Shown one piece after another: positions 37,283 through 47,400 of a stretch of 64,000 bases of DNA (positions within the stretch are counted from its first letter, which is position 1; each line of letters starts with the position of its first letter). The position numbers and the translations under genes were made by a program. The notes below the pieces were generated by a model. The model was not told the origin of the DNA, searched no databases, and worked only from the letters and a program-made list of their open reading frames with translations. This DNA is from Olleya sp. Hel_I_94 (GTDB lineage Bacteria > Bacteroidota > Bacteroidia > Flavobacteriales > Flavobacteriaceae), in NCBI RefSeq assembly GCF_007827365.1, contig NZ_VISI01000002.1:2423001-2487000 (forward strand), read 5' to 3'.

Positions 37283-37972
37283 ATGAGGGTTTTGAAAATG
37301 AAAATGAAAAGGAATAAAATAATAGCAACACTAACATTTATGTTAGTGTTGCCTTTTTATGGACTAAGCCAAGATAGTAATTTAGGTAATTGGCTAATCT
37401 ATATTGGAAGTAAAGAGCTTAAAAATGGATGGAATATTCATAACGAAGTGCAATACCGTAATTACGATGCTGTAGGAGATTTAGAGCAATTATTGTTAAG
37501 GACAGGTTTAGGGTATAATCTTACCGAGAATAACAACAATTTACTATTAGGTTATGGTTATATATTATCAGAAAACTATGTTGGAGATACAGATCAAAAA
37601 GTATCAGTAAACGAACATCGAATTTTTCAGCAGTTTACAACAAAGCAAAATGTGGGTGTGCTTGATTTAAGTCATCGTTATCGCTTTGAACAACGTTTTG
37701 TTGAAGATGATTTTAAAATGCGATTTAGATACTTTTTAGGCTTAAAGATTCCGTTACAAAATAAGGCTGATGGTAATAATCCATTGTATCTTTCAGCTTA
37801 TAATGAGATTTTTTTAAATACTAAAAGTGAAATCTTTGACAGAAACCGTTTATATGGAGGATTAGGGTACCAATTTTCTAAACAACTAAGGTTAGAATTA
37901 GGATACATGAATCAGTTTTTTGAAACCTCAAGCAGAGATCAAATCAATATTATGGCGTTTGTTAATTTTTAA
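37283..37972 (+). CDS. DUF2490 outer-membrane protein
   Basis: 229 residues; the start could also be the ATG at 37298 or 37304, which give a shorter signal peptide region. Signal peptide ends GLSQ. The body follows the DUF2490 pattern: GNWLIYIGSKELKNGWNIHN, LRTGLGYNL, RYRFEQRF and a C-terminal beta-strand ending NIMAFVNF, all suited to a small outer-membrane beta-barrel. It follows carbonic anhydrase 1 by 15 bp. Inferred role: passage of ions or small molecules, unproven. Confidence 0.85.
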   Translation: MRVLKMKMKRNKIIATLTFMLVLPFYGLSQDSNLGNWLIYIGSKELKNGWNIHNEVQYRNYDAVGDLEQLLLRTGLGYNLTENNNNLLLGYGYILSENYVGDTDQKVSVNEHRIFQQFTTKQNVGVLDLSHRYRFEQRFVEDDFKMRFRYFLGLKIPLQNKADGNNPLYLSAYNEIFLNTKSEIFDRNRLYGGLGYQFSKQLRLELGYMNQFFETSSRDQINIMAFVNF

Positions 37973-38076
37973 AACTCACAAACTCATAATTTACTGTTAA
38001 TTAAGACTGATAGAGCAGGCTAAACTTTTATTCTTCAAAAAAAATGTTAATTTAGTATAAACCCAACTATTAAACT

Positions 38077-39939
38077 ATGAAGAAATTTTTCGCCAATTTC
38101 AAAGGAGATGCATTTGGAGGTATCACAGCAGGTATTGTGGCTTTACCATTAGCATTAGCTTTTGGTGTTTCCTCTGGTTTAGGACCTAGTGCAGGTTTAT
38201 ATGGAGCTATATTTATTAGTTTTTTTGCAGCCTTTTTTGGTGGCACACCAACTCAAATTTCTGGTCCTACTGCGCCAATGACAGCAGTAAGTATGGTTGT
38301 AATTGCTAGTATAATTGCAACGCATGATGGTGACGTTACTAAGGCATTGCCATATATCTTAACCGTATTTTTATTAGCAGGTTTAGTACAAGTTGGATTA
38401 GGTGTTTTAGGTTTTGGTAAATACATTAAATATATACCATATCCAGTTGTATCTGGTTTTATGACTGCAATTGGTGTTATAATATTAGTGACACAAATCC
38501 TGCCATCCATTGGTTATTATCCAAAAGAGGATACAGAATACGTCAACAAATTTAAGCCACAAGCTGAAGAGTTAATTTTAGAAAACATTCTTAGAGAAGA
38601 AGCAGGAGAAGGGATTTTAGTCTTAGAAGATTTTAAAGAAACTATTAAAAGAGCTGGAGAGTTACAACCGGAAGATATTGCTAAAGAGTCTAAAACACTG
38701 GCAAAAACTGAGGCATCAGGCGTTTTAGGGACACTAAAAGTGTTACCAAGAGCCATTCAAAATATAAATTGGTTAGAGCTTGCCTTAGCGTTAGCTACCA
38801 TATTTATAGTATATGGTTTTAAGCGTATAACAACCAAAATACCAAGTGCTTTAGTGGCATTAGTTGTGGTTTCTGGTGTAGCCTATGGTTTTGGTTTAGG
38901 CTATCGTCCCATTGAAGAAATACCATCAGGATTACCAATACCTAATTTTGAAATAATAACAGGTTTTAGTTTCGCTAGTATTTCGCCTTATATCTTTACA
39001 GCAATAACATTAGCATTATTAGGTGCAATTGACTCATTGTTAACAAGTGTTGTAGCAGATAATATGACCAAGACTAAGCACAACCCTAATAAAGAATTAA
39101 TAGGACAAGGTATAGGTAACAGTATCGCGTCAATTTTTGGTGGTATTCCAGGAGCTGGTGCAACCATTAGAACTGTAGTAAACATTAATGCAGGTGGACG
39201 TACTAGACTATCTGGTATGATCGCAGGTGTAATGTTACTATTTATCTTATTAGCATTAGGACCAGTTGCGTCAAAAATTCCAGCAGCAGTATTAGCAGGT
39301 ATTTTAATTACAGTAGGTATTGGTGTTATGGATTATAAAGGTCTAAAAGCAATTCCTGCATTACCAAAGGACATGAAGATTGGACCATTAAAAGTCAGCT
39401 CTGAAGTATTGATAATGCTTGTTGTATTAGTACTGTCTAGCGTATGGGATTTAATTTATGCAGTGGGTATTGGTTTGGTTATCGCATCCTTATTATTCAT
39501 GAAAAAAATTGGAGACCTTACAGCGCAACGTTCAGACGTTAAACCGTTAAAGGAAGAAGCTTGGTCGGACGAGTCAAATTTCCCTGTAGCCTTAAAAGAG
39601 GAAGTATTTATAAAACACATCAAAGGACCATTATTTTTTGGTTCAACTTCAGACTTTCAGCAATTAGCAAAACAAATTCCAAGTACAGCAAAAACAGTAG
39701 TAATTAGATTGGGTCGTATGCAGTATATGGATCAATCTGGATTATATGCGATGGAAGACGTTTTGGTAGATTTAAAAAAACAAAACATAAATGTGTTGTT
39801 TGTTAATCTATTAAAACAACCACGATACATGATGGAACGTATTGGTATTATTCCAGAATTAATACCAACACAACATATTTTTAAAGACTTTAATTCATGT
39901 TTACATTGGATTAAAACCAATGTAGAGGATAAATTTTAA
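38077..39939 (+). CDS. SulP family anion transporter (putative bicarbonate importer) 2
   Basis: 620 residues. SulP signatures (GLYGAIFISFFAAFFGGTPT, QISGPTAPMTAVSMVVIASI), about 12 helices and a C-terminal STAS domain with RMQYMDQSGLYAMEDVL. It is longer than transporter 1 because of a ~75-residue charged insert (about 148-225, ILREEAGEGILVLEDFKETI) between helices. A paralogue, not a copy, of transporter 1. Carbonic anhydrase 2 starts 8 bp after it, making transport and hydration genes translationally close. Confidence 0.9.
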   Translation: MKKFFANFKGDAFGGITAGIVALPLALAFGVSSGLGPSAGLYGAIFISFFAAFFGGTPTQISGPTAPMTAVSMVVIASIIATHDGDVTKALPYILTVFLLAGLVQVGLGVLGFGKYIKYIPYPVVSGFMTAIGVIILVTQILPSIGYYPKEDTEYVNKFKPQAEELILENILREEAGEGILVLEDFKETIKRAGELQPEDIAKESKTLAKTEASGVLGTLKVLPRAIQNINWLELALALATIFIVYGFKRITTKIPSALVALVVVSGVAYGFGLGYRPIEEIPSGLPIPNFEIITGFSFASISPYIFTAITLALLGAIDSLLTSVVADNMTKTKHNPNKELIGQGIGNSIASIFGGIPGAGATIRTVVNINAGGRTRLSGMIAGVMLLFILLALGPVASKIPAAVLAGILITVGIGVMDYKGLKAIPALPKDMKIGPLKVSSEVLIMLVVLVLSSVWDLIYAVGIGLVIASLLFMKKIGDLTAQRSDVKPLKEEAWSDESNFPVALKEEVFIKHIKGPLFFGSTSDFQQLAKQIPSTAKTVVIRLGRMQYMDQSGLYAMEDVLVDLKKQNINVLFVNLLKQPRYMMERIGIIPELIPTQHIFKDFNSCLHWIKTNVEDKF

Positions 39940-39947
39940 GGTAGTCG

Positions 39948-40577
39948 ATGATGGATATCAAAAAAGTATTTGAGAATAATCAAAAGTTTGTACAAGATAA
40001 ATTAGCCACAGATAAAGACTATTTCGAGAATTTAGGTAAAGGACAAAGTCCAGAATTACTATATATAGGTTGTAGTGATAGTCGTGTAACTGCCGAGGAT
40101 TTAATGGGTTTAGGTCCAGGAGAAGCTTTTGTACATCGTAATATTGCAAATATGGTATCAGGTAACGACCTAAGTGCCATGTCAGTTGTAGAGTATGCAG
40201 TGGTGCACTTAAAAGTTAACCACGTTGTAGTTTGTGGTCACTATGCATGTGGAGGCGTAAAAGCAGCGATGCAATCTGCAGATTTGGGCGTATTAAACTC
40301 CTGGTTGCGTAACATACGTGATGTATATCGTATACATAAAGACGAGTTAAACGCAATCCAAGACGACGAAAAAAAATACGACCGTCTAGTAGAGCTAAAC
40401 GTAAAAGAACAATGTGTTAATCTATTAAAAACAGCTGCAGTACAAAAAGCATACAGAGATCGAGACCTAAAAGTACATGGTTGGGTGTTTGATGTGCATA
40501 CAGGTAAGCTAATTGACCTAAAAATAGATTTTGATCATTACCTAGAAGACATAATGGAAATTTATCACTTAGATTAA
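39948..40577 (+). CDS. can: Beta-class carbonic anhydrase 2
   Basis: 209 residues, start ATGATG (either is possible). Motifs CSDSRV and HYACGGVKAA supply the zinc ligands Cys, His and Cys and the Asp-Arg dyad, all intact. The C-terminus VHGWVFDVHTGKLIDL is typical of the widespread bacterial Can type. Cytosolic. Ends 3 bp before the convergent CvpA gene stop. Confidence 0.95.
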   Translation: MMDIKKVFENNQKFVQDKLATDKDYFENLGKGQSPELLYIGCSDSRVTAEDLMGLGPGEAFVHRNIANMVSGNDLSAMSVVEYAVVHLKVNHVVVCGHYACGGVKAAMQSADLGVLNSWLRNIRDVYRIHKDELNAIQDDEKKYDRLVELNVKEQCVNLLKTAAVQKAYRDRDLKVHGWVFDVHTGKLIDLKIDFDHYLEDIMEIYHLD

Positions 40578-40580
40578 ACC

Positions 40581-41126
40581 TTAAACTTCAGATTCAGTAG
40601 TCGGTTCCTCAGGATCAATTATAGGTTCTTCCAATAAAGTATCATCAGACTTAATAATACTAGGAAAAATCATTGGAGCTAATGATTTTACAGGAGCATA
40701 TAAAATAGAATCTTCAATATCCTCCTCCTGCACAAAAGGGATAGTATTATTCATTTTATCAAAAACAATCAATAAAACACTCAAAATTAAACCAATTTTA
40801 AGCGCACCAAAAGCAGCACCTAAAAGTTTGTTTAAAATCCCTAAAGAGGCAAAATCAGCTAACTTAGTTAACGCTTTACCAGCTAAGCTAATGACTAAAA
40901 TTATAATCACAAACGTAATAGCAAACGCAGTAGTATTAATTGTTTTTTCATTCCAAGACGTTTTATCCATTAAAAATTCGGCAACAAAATAGCTAAAATG
41001 AATAGCACCATAAACACCAGCAATTAAAGCAACAATGGATGCAAGTTCTACAAAAAGACCCTTAAACAAACCACGTACCAAACCAAATAATAGTAAAGCA
41101 CCTAAAACAATATCAATTACAGCCAT
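40581..41126 (-). CDS. CvpA family membrane protein
   Basis: 181 residues. Four hydrophobic helices and the CvpA opening (MAVIDIVLGALLLFGLVRGL, then LFVELASIVALIAGVYGAIH). C-terminus is Glu-rich and soluble. CvpA was first linked to colicin V production and is conserved in envelope homeostasis; the mechanism is not known. The start lies 17 bp from a perfect -7 element on the minus strand. Confidence 0.9.
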   Translation of the reverse strand: MAVIDIVLGALLLFGLVRGLFKGLFVELASIVALIAGVYGAIHFSYFVAEFLMDKTSWNEKTINTTAFAITFVIIILVISLAGKALTKLADFASLGILNKLLGAAFGALKIGLILSVLLIVFDKMNNTIPFVQEEDIEDSILYAPVKSLAPMIFPSIIKSDDTLLEEPIIDPEEPTTESEV

Positions 41127-41142
41127 AAAGTTAGATTTTAGA

Positions 41143-41150
41143 CAAATATA
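41143..41150 (-). promoter_or_regulatory. -7 element TATATTTG for CvpA
   Basis: Perfect on the minus strand, 17 bp before the CvpA start. It is back to back, 3 bp apart, with the -7 element of the divergent gene. Confidence 0.6.
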
Positions 41151-41153
41151 AAT

Positions 41154-41161
41154 TAACTTTG
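41154..41161 (+). promoter_or_regulatory. -7 element TAACTTTG for gene 41178
   Basis: Perfect TAnnTTTG 16 bp before the ATG at 41178, overlapping the promoter space of the CvpA gene. Confidence 0.6.
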
Positions 41162-41177
41162 CGACTTTAAAATTAAT

Positions 41178-41534
41178 ATGGCAAGAGACGAACAGTTAAA
41201 AGAAAGATGGCAAGAGGTTGTAACCAAATTATCTAACCAGTTTGCAGATGGAGACAAACTAGATTTAGATGCAATAATTTATTTAATAGGCGTACAAGAG
41301 TTAGGACAATTAGACCGTAAATTTAAAAAAGATCATAAGTTAGACCTTATGCATATTGCAATCTGTAAACTGCTAACACCTTATGGGTATTATGAATTTG
41401 ATTTTGTAGACGAAGACGGTTGGCCACACTACATAGCAAAAGAAGAATTACCAAATTTAAAAGCAGGAGAACAAAGCATCTTAATGAAAGAAGCCATAGT
41501 AAACTACTTTATAGAGACCGATTATATTAAATAA
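41178..41534 (+). CDS. Conserved small flavobacterial protein, unknown
   Basis: 118 residues, soluble, acidic. No known motif recognised; features include LSNQFADGDKLDLDAIIYLI, a Lys/Asp-rich DRKFKKDHKLDLMHIAI, and FDFVDEDGWPHYIAKEELP. Single gene with its own promoter; the stop is followed directly by an interspersed repeat. Sequence properties suggest a genuine cytosolic protein. Confidence 0.75.
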   Translation: MARDEQLKERWQEVVTKLSNQFADGDKLDLDAIIYLIGVQELGQLDRKFKKDHKLDLMHIAICKLLTPYGYYEFDFVDEDGWPHYIAKEELPNLKAGEQSILMKEAIVNYFIETDYIK

Positions 41535-41535
41535 A

Positions 41536-41634
41536 TTTTGGGCGTTACCCAAGGGTCGCGCTCTCGGCAGTCGCTTTTAATTTGCTTTAATGCAAATTAA
41601 AGAGCTTCAACAAATGCCTCCATCGCTAACGCAA
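41536..41634 (+). repeat. Interspersed structured repeat, copy 1
   Basis: Begins TTTTGGGCGTTACCCAAGGG and continues TCGCGCT, ends ATCGCTAACGCAA. The end segments GCGTTA and TAACGC are complementary. The middle has a perfect hairpin: TTTAATTTGC (41576-41585), loop TTTAAT, GCAAATTAAA (41592-41601). Sits between the gene ending 41534 and the pheS promoter. Confidence 0.8.
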
Positions 41635-41650
41635 ATCACGATAAAATTCA

Positions 41651-41658
41651 TAAATTTG
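41651..41658 (+). promoter_or_regulatory. -7 element TAAATTTG for pheS
   Basis: Perfect TAnnTTTG 18 bp before the pheS ATG and 16 bp after the interspersed repeat. Confidence 0.6.
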
Positions 41659-41676
41659 CCAATCATTTAGAAGATC

Positions 41677-42696
41677 ATGATAGACAAGATAAAAGAACTT
41701 ATAGCAGAAGCAGAAGCCTTTAAGGCACAAACCAAAGAAGAGGTTGAAGCGTTTCGTATAAAGTATTTAGGAAAAAAAGGATTACTTAATGACTATTTTG
41801 CCGAATTTAAAAACGTGGCAAACGACCAGAAAAAAGAATTTGGTCAAGTAATTAACACCCTTAAAACTACAGCTCAAAATAAAGTTAATGCTTTAAAGGA
41901 AGAGCTAGACAACAATACACAAGACGCAGGTATAAGTGGAGATTTATCAAGACCAGGAGAACCAATAACCATTGGATCGCGTCACCCAATATCTATAGTT
42001 AAAAATCAAATTATAGATATCTTTTCAAACATTGGATTTAATGTAAGCGAAGGTCCAGAAATAGAAGACGATTGGCACAACTTTACAGCACTTAACTTGC
42101 CAGAATACCATCCAGCAAGAGACATGCAAGACACGTTTTTTGTGCAAACCAATCCAGATATCCTATTACGTACGCACACAAGTTCTGTACAAGTACGATA
42201 TATGGAAAACAATAAACCACCAATACGTACAATATCTCCTGGACGTGTATATCGTAACGAAGCAATATCTGCACGTTCACACTGTTTTTTCCATCAAGTA
42301 GAAGGATTATATATAGATAAAGACGTTAGTTTTGCAGATTTAAAGCAAACCTTACAATACTTTACTACAGAGCTTTTTGGTAAATCTAAAATTAGATTAC
42401 GTCCATCATACTTTCCATTTACTGAGCCTAGCGCAGAAATTGATGTGTATTGGGGACTTGAAACAGAAACAGATTATAAAATCACCAAAGGAACCGGTTG
42501 GTTAGAAATTGGAGGTTGTGGTATGGTAGATCCAAATGTCCTTACTAATTGCGGTATAAATGCAGAAGAGTATTCAGGATTTGCATTTGGTGTAGGTATT
42601 GATCGTATAGCAATGTTATTACATCAGATAGGTGATATTCGTTTGTTAAGTGAAAACGACGTTAGATTCTTAGAGCAGTTCAAATCTGCCTTATAA
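41677..42696 (+). CDS. pheS: Phenylalanyl-tRNA synthetase alpha subunit
   Basis: 339 residues, normal length. An N-terminal coiled coil that binds tRNA-Phe (1-90), then the class II catalytic core: motif 2 SPGRVYRNEAISARSHCFFH (fRxE) and motif 3 FAFGVGIDRIAMLLH (GxGxxR-type). Aminoacylates tRNA-Phe together with PheT, which is not in the window. Single gene with its own terminator. Confidence 0.97.
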   Translation: MIDKIKELIAEAEAFKAQTKEEVEAFRIKYLGKKGLLNDYFAEFKNVANDQKKEFGQVINTLKTTAQNKVNALKEELDNNTQDAGISGDLSRPGEPITIGSRHPISIVKNQIIDIFSNIGFNVSEGPEIEDDWHNFTALNLPEYHPARDMQDTFFVQTNPDILLRTHTSSVQVRYMENNKPPIRTISPGRVYRNEAISARSHCFFHQVEGLYIDKDVSFADLKQTLQYFTTELFGKSKIRLRPSYFPFTEPSAEIDVYWGLETETDYKITKGTGWLEIGGCGMVDPNVLTNCGINAEEYSGFAFGVGIDRIAMLLHQIGDIRLLSENDVRFLEQFKSAL

Positions 42697-42713
42697 TAAT
42701 TACTAAAAATGTT

Positions 42714-42746
42714 TAAAAGCCGACTGTTTATAGTCAGCTTTTTTTT
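42714..42746 (+). terminator. Terminator after pheS
   Basis: AAAAGC-C-GACT pairs with AGTC-A-GCTTTT across a GTTTAT loop, with one mismatch, followed by eight or more T. Confidence 0.85.
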
Positions 42747-42772
42747 ATTTAACAACAATTTAACTTCGATTA

Positions 42773-42790
42773 GTTCGGTTTGTTACGAAC
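42773..42790 (+). promoter_or_regulatory. Candidate operator GTTCG-N8-CGAAC
   Basis: Perfect 5-bp inverted arms (42773-42777 and 42786-42790), with an overlapping GGTT-N7-AACC, ending 6 bp before the -7 element. Well placed for repression by the GbsR/MarR protein encoded next. Confidence 0.6.
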
Positions 42791-42796
42791 CAATAA

Positions 42797-42804
42797 TATA
42801 TTTG
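42797..42804 (+). promoter_or_regulatory. -7 element TATATTTG for the efflux operon
   Basis: Perfect TAnnTTTG 24 bp before the first ATG of the regulator/RND operon; a TTTG at 42779-42782 could serve as -33 although spacing is short. Confidence 0.6.
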
Positions 42805-42828
42805 TATTATAAATTTTAAAGTTTAGAT

Positions 42829-43329
42829 ATGACTAAAGAAATCTGTAACAAAAAAATGGAGCTTGTAGAAAGACTAGGCGTTCATTTAGAAAGTAAAGAT
42901 AGTTTAGCACCTGTTGCAGCACGTATAATGGCTTACGTGAATTTAACAGGAAAACAAGGAGCAACTTTTGATGAAATGGTAGAGGTATTATGCGCAAGTA
43001 AAAGCACCATTTCTACACATTTAAACCACTTACAAGACTTAAAAAAAATAGAATACTTTACCAAAACGGGCGACCGTAAAAAGTATTTTGTCATTAATAA
43101 AAATTCGGTATTAAATCATATTGATAATATGATTCACGAATGGGAAATAGTAGAGGTACTACATCTTGAAATGAAAGCTTATAAAGAAGCCATAAACGAA
43201 CATGTTACAGACGACGATGAGAAATTCGATTTAACATTTCATAACAATTATCTCAAATTTATTTCAAGTGCTTCTGCATCAATGAAAGAACTAAAAGACA
43301 ACCTAATTAAAAATAAATTCAACCTTTAA
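42829..43329 (+). CDS. GbsR/MarR-family transcriptional regulator
   Basis: 166 residues. Winged helix-turn-helix of the GbsR subgroup: ATFDEMVEVLCASKSTISTH (recognition helix region) and wing KIEYFTKTGDRKKYFVI. The C-terminal helices probably dimerise. In Bacteroidota these genes frequently lead RND efflux operons and repress them. It starts 24 bp after the -7 element and overlaps none; the adaptor gene starts 4 bp after its stop, so one transcript is likely. A perfect inverted repeat sits over the promoter. Confidence 0.9.
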   Translation: MTKEICNKKMELVERLGVHLESKDSLAPVAARIMAYVNLTGKQGATFDEMVEVLCASKSTISTHLNHLQDLKKIEYFTKTGDRKKYFVINKNSVLNHIDNMIHEWEIVEVLHLEMKAYKEAINEHVTDDDEKFDLTFHNNYLKFISSASASMKELKDNLIKNKFNL

Positions 43330-43333
43330 AATA

Positions 43334-44473
43334 ATGAAAATAAATAAAATAATTTCAATATTATCAATAGCTAGTATTTTTCTAGTTGTGATTAGCTGTG
43401 GTAATAATGAGAAAGCGCAAGCAGCTTCAGCACAACAGCAACAGGTTTTACCTTTTCCTGTAACACAATTACAAACAAAAACCGTAACAGGTTTTATTGA
43501 GTATCCTACAACTATTGAAGGTAAAGTTAATAGTGATGTAAGAGCAAAAACCTCTGGATATATAGAAAAAGTATATGTAGACGAAGGACAAAAAGTACGT
43601 AAAGGTCAAACCTTATTTAAACTAGAAACACAGTCGTTAAGCCAAGATGCAGGTGCAGCTAAAGCACGAGTAAATGTGGCACAAGTTGAGGTTGATAAAC
43701 TAGTTCCTTTAGTAGAAAAAAATATTATTAGTCCAGTACAATTAGAAACTGCTAAAGCAAATTTAGCTCAAGCTAAAGCTAATTATAGTGGTGTAACAGC
43801 AAATATTGGTTATGCCACAATTAAAAGTCCAATAGACGGTTTTGTTGGTGCCATTAATTTTAGAGAAGGTGCTTTAATTAGCCCAAATGATGCAACACCA
43901 CTAACAACTGTTAGTCAAATAGACGAAGTTTATGCTTTTTTTAGTTTTAACGAAGCGCAATATATAGATCATTTACAACGCTCTGAAGGTCAAAATAAAG
44001 CAGAGCGCATCAAGAATTCGCCAGACTTAACTTTAGTTTTAGCTAACGGAAAAGAATATTCTGAAAAAGGACGTATTCAAACCAGTACAGGACAGATTAA
44101 CCAAAGTACAGGTACAATACAAATTAGAGCTGCTTTTGATAATCCAAACGAAATTTTAACTAACGGAAACAGCGGAAAAATTAAATTTCCAATAGAGTAT
44201 AAAGACGCTATCGTTGTGCCACAAACTGCAACTTTTGAGCAGCAAGGTAATATTATGATTTTCAAATTAGGAGCAGACAATAAAGTAGAAACTTCTATTT
44301 TAAAAGTTAAAGGGACAGTAGATAATTTATATGTGGTAGATTCTGGTTTAGAGGCTAACGATAAGATTATTATTTCAGGAGTAGGAAAGTTAAGAAACGG
44401 TATGGCAATTGCACCTCAGGACACGTCTTTTGACGAAGCAATTAAACCAGTTCCAACTTTATTTAGAAATTAG
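43334..44473 (+). CDS. RND efflux periplasmic adaptor (AcrA/MexA type)
   Basis: 379 residues. Lipoprotein signal with lipobox VVIS|C (Cys22). Biotinyl-lipoyl-like segment (YIEKVYVDEGQKVRKGQTLF), hairpin region (about 105-155), beta-barrel domain (YATIKSPIDGFVGAINFREG) and a membrane-proximal domain (VVDSGLEANDKIIISG). Connects the inner-membrane pump with the outer-membrane channel. Second gene of the operon, 22 bp before the pump gene. Confidence 0.95.
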   Translation: MKINKIISILSIASIFLVVISCGNNEKAQAASAQQQQVLPFPVTQLQTKTVTGFIEYPTTIEGKVNSDVRAKTSGYIEKVYVDEGQKVRKGQTLFKLETQSLSQDAGAAKARVNVAQVEVDKLVPLVEKNIISPVQLETAKANLAQAKANYSGVTANIGYATIKSPIDGFVGAINFREGALISPNDATPLTTVSQIDEVYAFFSFNEAQYIDHLQRSEGQNKAERIKNSPDLTLVLANGKEYSEKGRIQTSTGQINQSTGTIQIRAAFDNPNEILTNGNSGKIKFPIEYKDAIVVPQTATFEQQGNIMIFKLGADNKVETSILKVKGTVDNLYVVDSGLEANDKIIISGVGKLRNGMAIAPQDTSFDEAIKPVPTLFRN

Positions 44474-44495
44474 ATAACCACCAAACATATTTATC

Positions 44496-47400
44496 ATGTT
44501 AAAAACATTCATTGAAAGACCAGTGCTTTCAACAGTAATCTCTATTATCATAGTTTTACTAGGAGTTATTAGTATAACTAGCTTACCTATAGAGGAATAT
44601 CCAGATATTGCACCTCCAACCATTAAAGTAGTTGCAAATTATACAGGAGCAAATGCCGAAACCGTTTTAGAGAGTGTTATAATACCTATCGAAGAGCAAA
44701 TTAATGGTGTAGAAGGGATGACATACATTACATCTACAGCATCTAACACAGGTGCAGCCGAAATTACCGTGTATTTTGATCAAGAAATTGATGCAGATAT
44801 TGCAGCTGTAAACGTACAAAACCGTGTGTCTAGAGCAACACCTTTATTACCACAAGAGGTAATACAAACAGGTATTACCACTCAAAAGCAAGAAACAAGT
44901 GTATTAATGTTTATCTCAATGTATTCTGAGAGTGAGGATTACGATGCTACTTTTATTCAGAATTACTTAAAAATAAACGTTATTCCAGCAATGCAACGTA
45001 TTAGCGGTGTTGGAGATGTTAGTGTATTCTCGCAAAAAGATTACGCGATGCGTATTTGGTTAAACCCAGAAAAATTAGCGTCTTATAATTTAATACCTTC
45101 AGATATTTCTGCAGCTTTAGCTGAACAAAACTTAGAAGCAGCAGCTGGTTCGTTAGGAGAAAATAATGGTGAATCATTTTCATACACTTTAACTTATAGT
45201 GGTCGTTTTAAAGACGAAGCACAATACAGTGATATTGTTATAAAAGCCTTAGGAAACGGAGAGTTTTTACGTTTAAAAGATGTGGCAACTATAGAGTTGG
45301 ATGCACAATCTTACGGATCAAACGCCATGAGTAAAGGTAATCCTGCTGTTTTTATGGGGATTTTCCAAACTAAAGGATCTAATGCACAAGAAATTATTGA
45401 AAACATAAAAGTAACCTTAGAGCAAGTAAAAGCAGACCTTCCAGAAGGTTTAGATGTATTTGTTCCTTACGATACTAGTTTATTTTTAAATGCCTCTATA
45501 GATAAAGTAATTACTACTTTGTTAGAAGCCTTTTTACTGGTATTCTTGGTAGTATTTATATTCTTACAAGATTTCCGTTCTACATTAATTCCTGCAATTG
45601 CAGTACCAGTATCTATTATTGGTACCTTCTTTTTCTTGAATGTATTTGGGTATTCTATTAACTTATTAACGCTATTTGCCTTAGTACTTGCTATTGGTAT
45701 TGTAGTAGATGATGCCATAGTTGTTGTAGAAGCTGTCCATGCTAAAATGGATGAAGGCGAGCACAACCCGAAAAAAGCAACCATTACTGCTATGAGTGAA
45801 ATTTCTGGTGCCATTATTTCTATTACATTAGTTATGGCAGCAGTATTTATTCCTGTAACCTTTGTAACTGGACCAACAGGAGTGTTTTATGAGCAATTTG
45901 GTGTAACTTTAATTATTGCCATTTTAATTTCGGCAGTAAATGCCTTAACCTTAAGTCCAGCATTATGTGCTTTATTATTAAAAGAACATAAAGAGGACGA
46001 AGAGTTAAAAGGAAAAGGTCCATTAAAGCGTTTTTATACGTTATTTAATCGTGGATTTAATGCAACCATTGATAAGTATGGAAAATCGCTGCAGTTTTTA
46101 TACAAAAAGAAATTTATTTCAGTATTACTATTAATCATTGCAGTTGTCGGTATTTATTGGGCTTCAACTACAACTCCAACAGGTTTTGTACCAAACGAAG
46201 ATAGAGGAATTGTTTTTGCTAATATAGAATTACCACCAGGAGCATCTTTAGATAGAACAGATGCTGTAGCAAGAAAACTTTACGCTCAAATTGAAAACAT
46301 TGATGGTATTGAAGCTGTAAACTTTATTAAAGGTAGAAGTTTAATAAGTGGTGCAGGTAGTAACTTTGGTTTTGGTATTATAAAACTTAAAAACTGGGAT
46401 GAACGTGAAGATGCATCACTTTCCGCGGAAGCGATAACAGGAAAATTATTTGGTGTAGCAGCAGGAATACCTGATGCCAATATCATATTTTTCTCTCCTC
46501 CAAGTATACGTGGTTTTGGTAACTCAGCTGGTTTTGAAATTAACTTATTAGATAAGTTTGGTGGTGAGTTTACAGATTTAGATAAAGCCAATAAAGATTT
46601 TTCTATGGCTTTAATGAGTCATCCAGAAATCAAATATGCAACATCATCTTTTAGTACAAGTTATCCACAATATGAAATGGAAGTTAATGTACCATTAGCT
46701 AAAGAAAAGGGTGTGTCTGTAAGTAGTATCTTTTCAACTTTACAAGGGTATATTGGTGGAATTTATGCTTCAGATTTCTCAAGATTCGGAAAACAATTTA
46801 GAGTATACATTCAGGCTTTACCAGAAGACAGAGCAGATGAAAACGCTTTAAATAGCATGTATGTACGTACAGATTCTGGCGAGATGACGCCAATTACACA
46901 GTTTGTAACCTTAGAGCGTGTGTATGGACCACAATCGGTAACGCGTTTCAACTTATTTAATTCTACCATGATTTCTGGTGCTACAAACGAAGGTTTTAGT
47001 ACAGGTGATGCTATTAGAGTTATTGAAGAAGAAGTTGCAAAATTACCTAGTAATTATACAGTGGCATATTCTGGATTAACACGTGAAGAGGTTAATGCAG
47101 GAAACCAAACAACGTTTATATTTATACTAAGTATCTTATTTGTATACTTTTTATTAAGTGCACAATATGAAAGTTACTTATTACCATTTGCGGTCATATT
47201 TTCATTACCATTTGGTGTTTTTGGAGCTTATATTACAACTAAGTTTTTAGGATTAGAAAATAACATATATTTCCAAATTGCTTTAATCATGCTTATTGGT
47301 CTATTGGCCAAAAATGCCATACTTATTGTCGAGTTTGCTTTGGCCAGACGAAAAAATGGCGAGAGTATTGTAGATGCAGCAATCCATGGAGCCAAATCAC

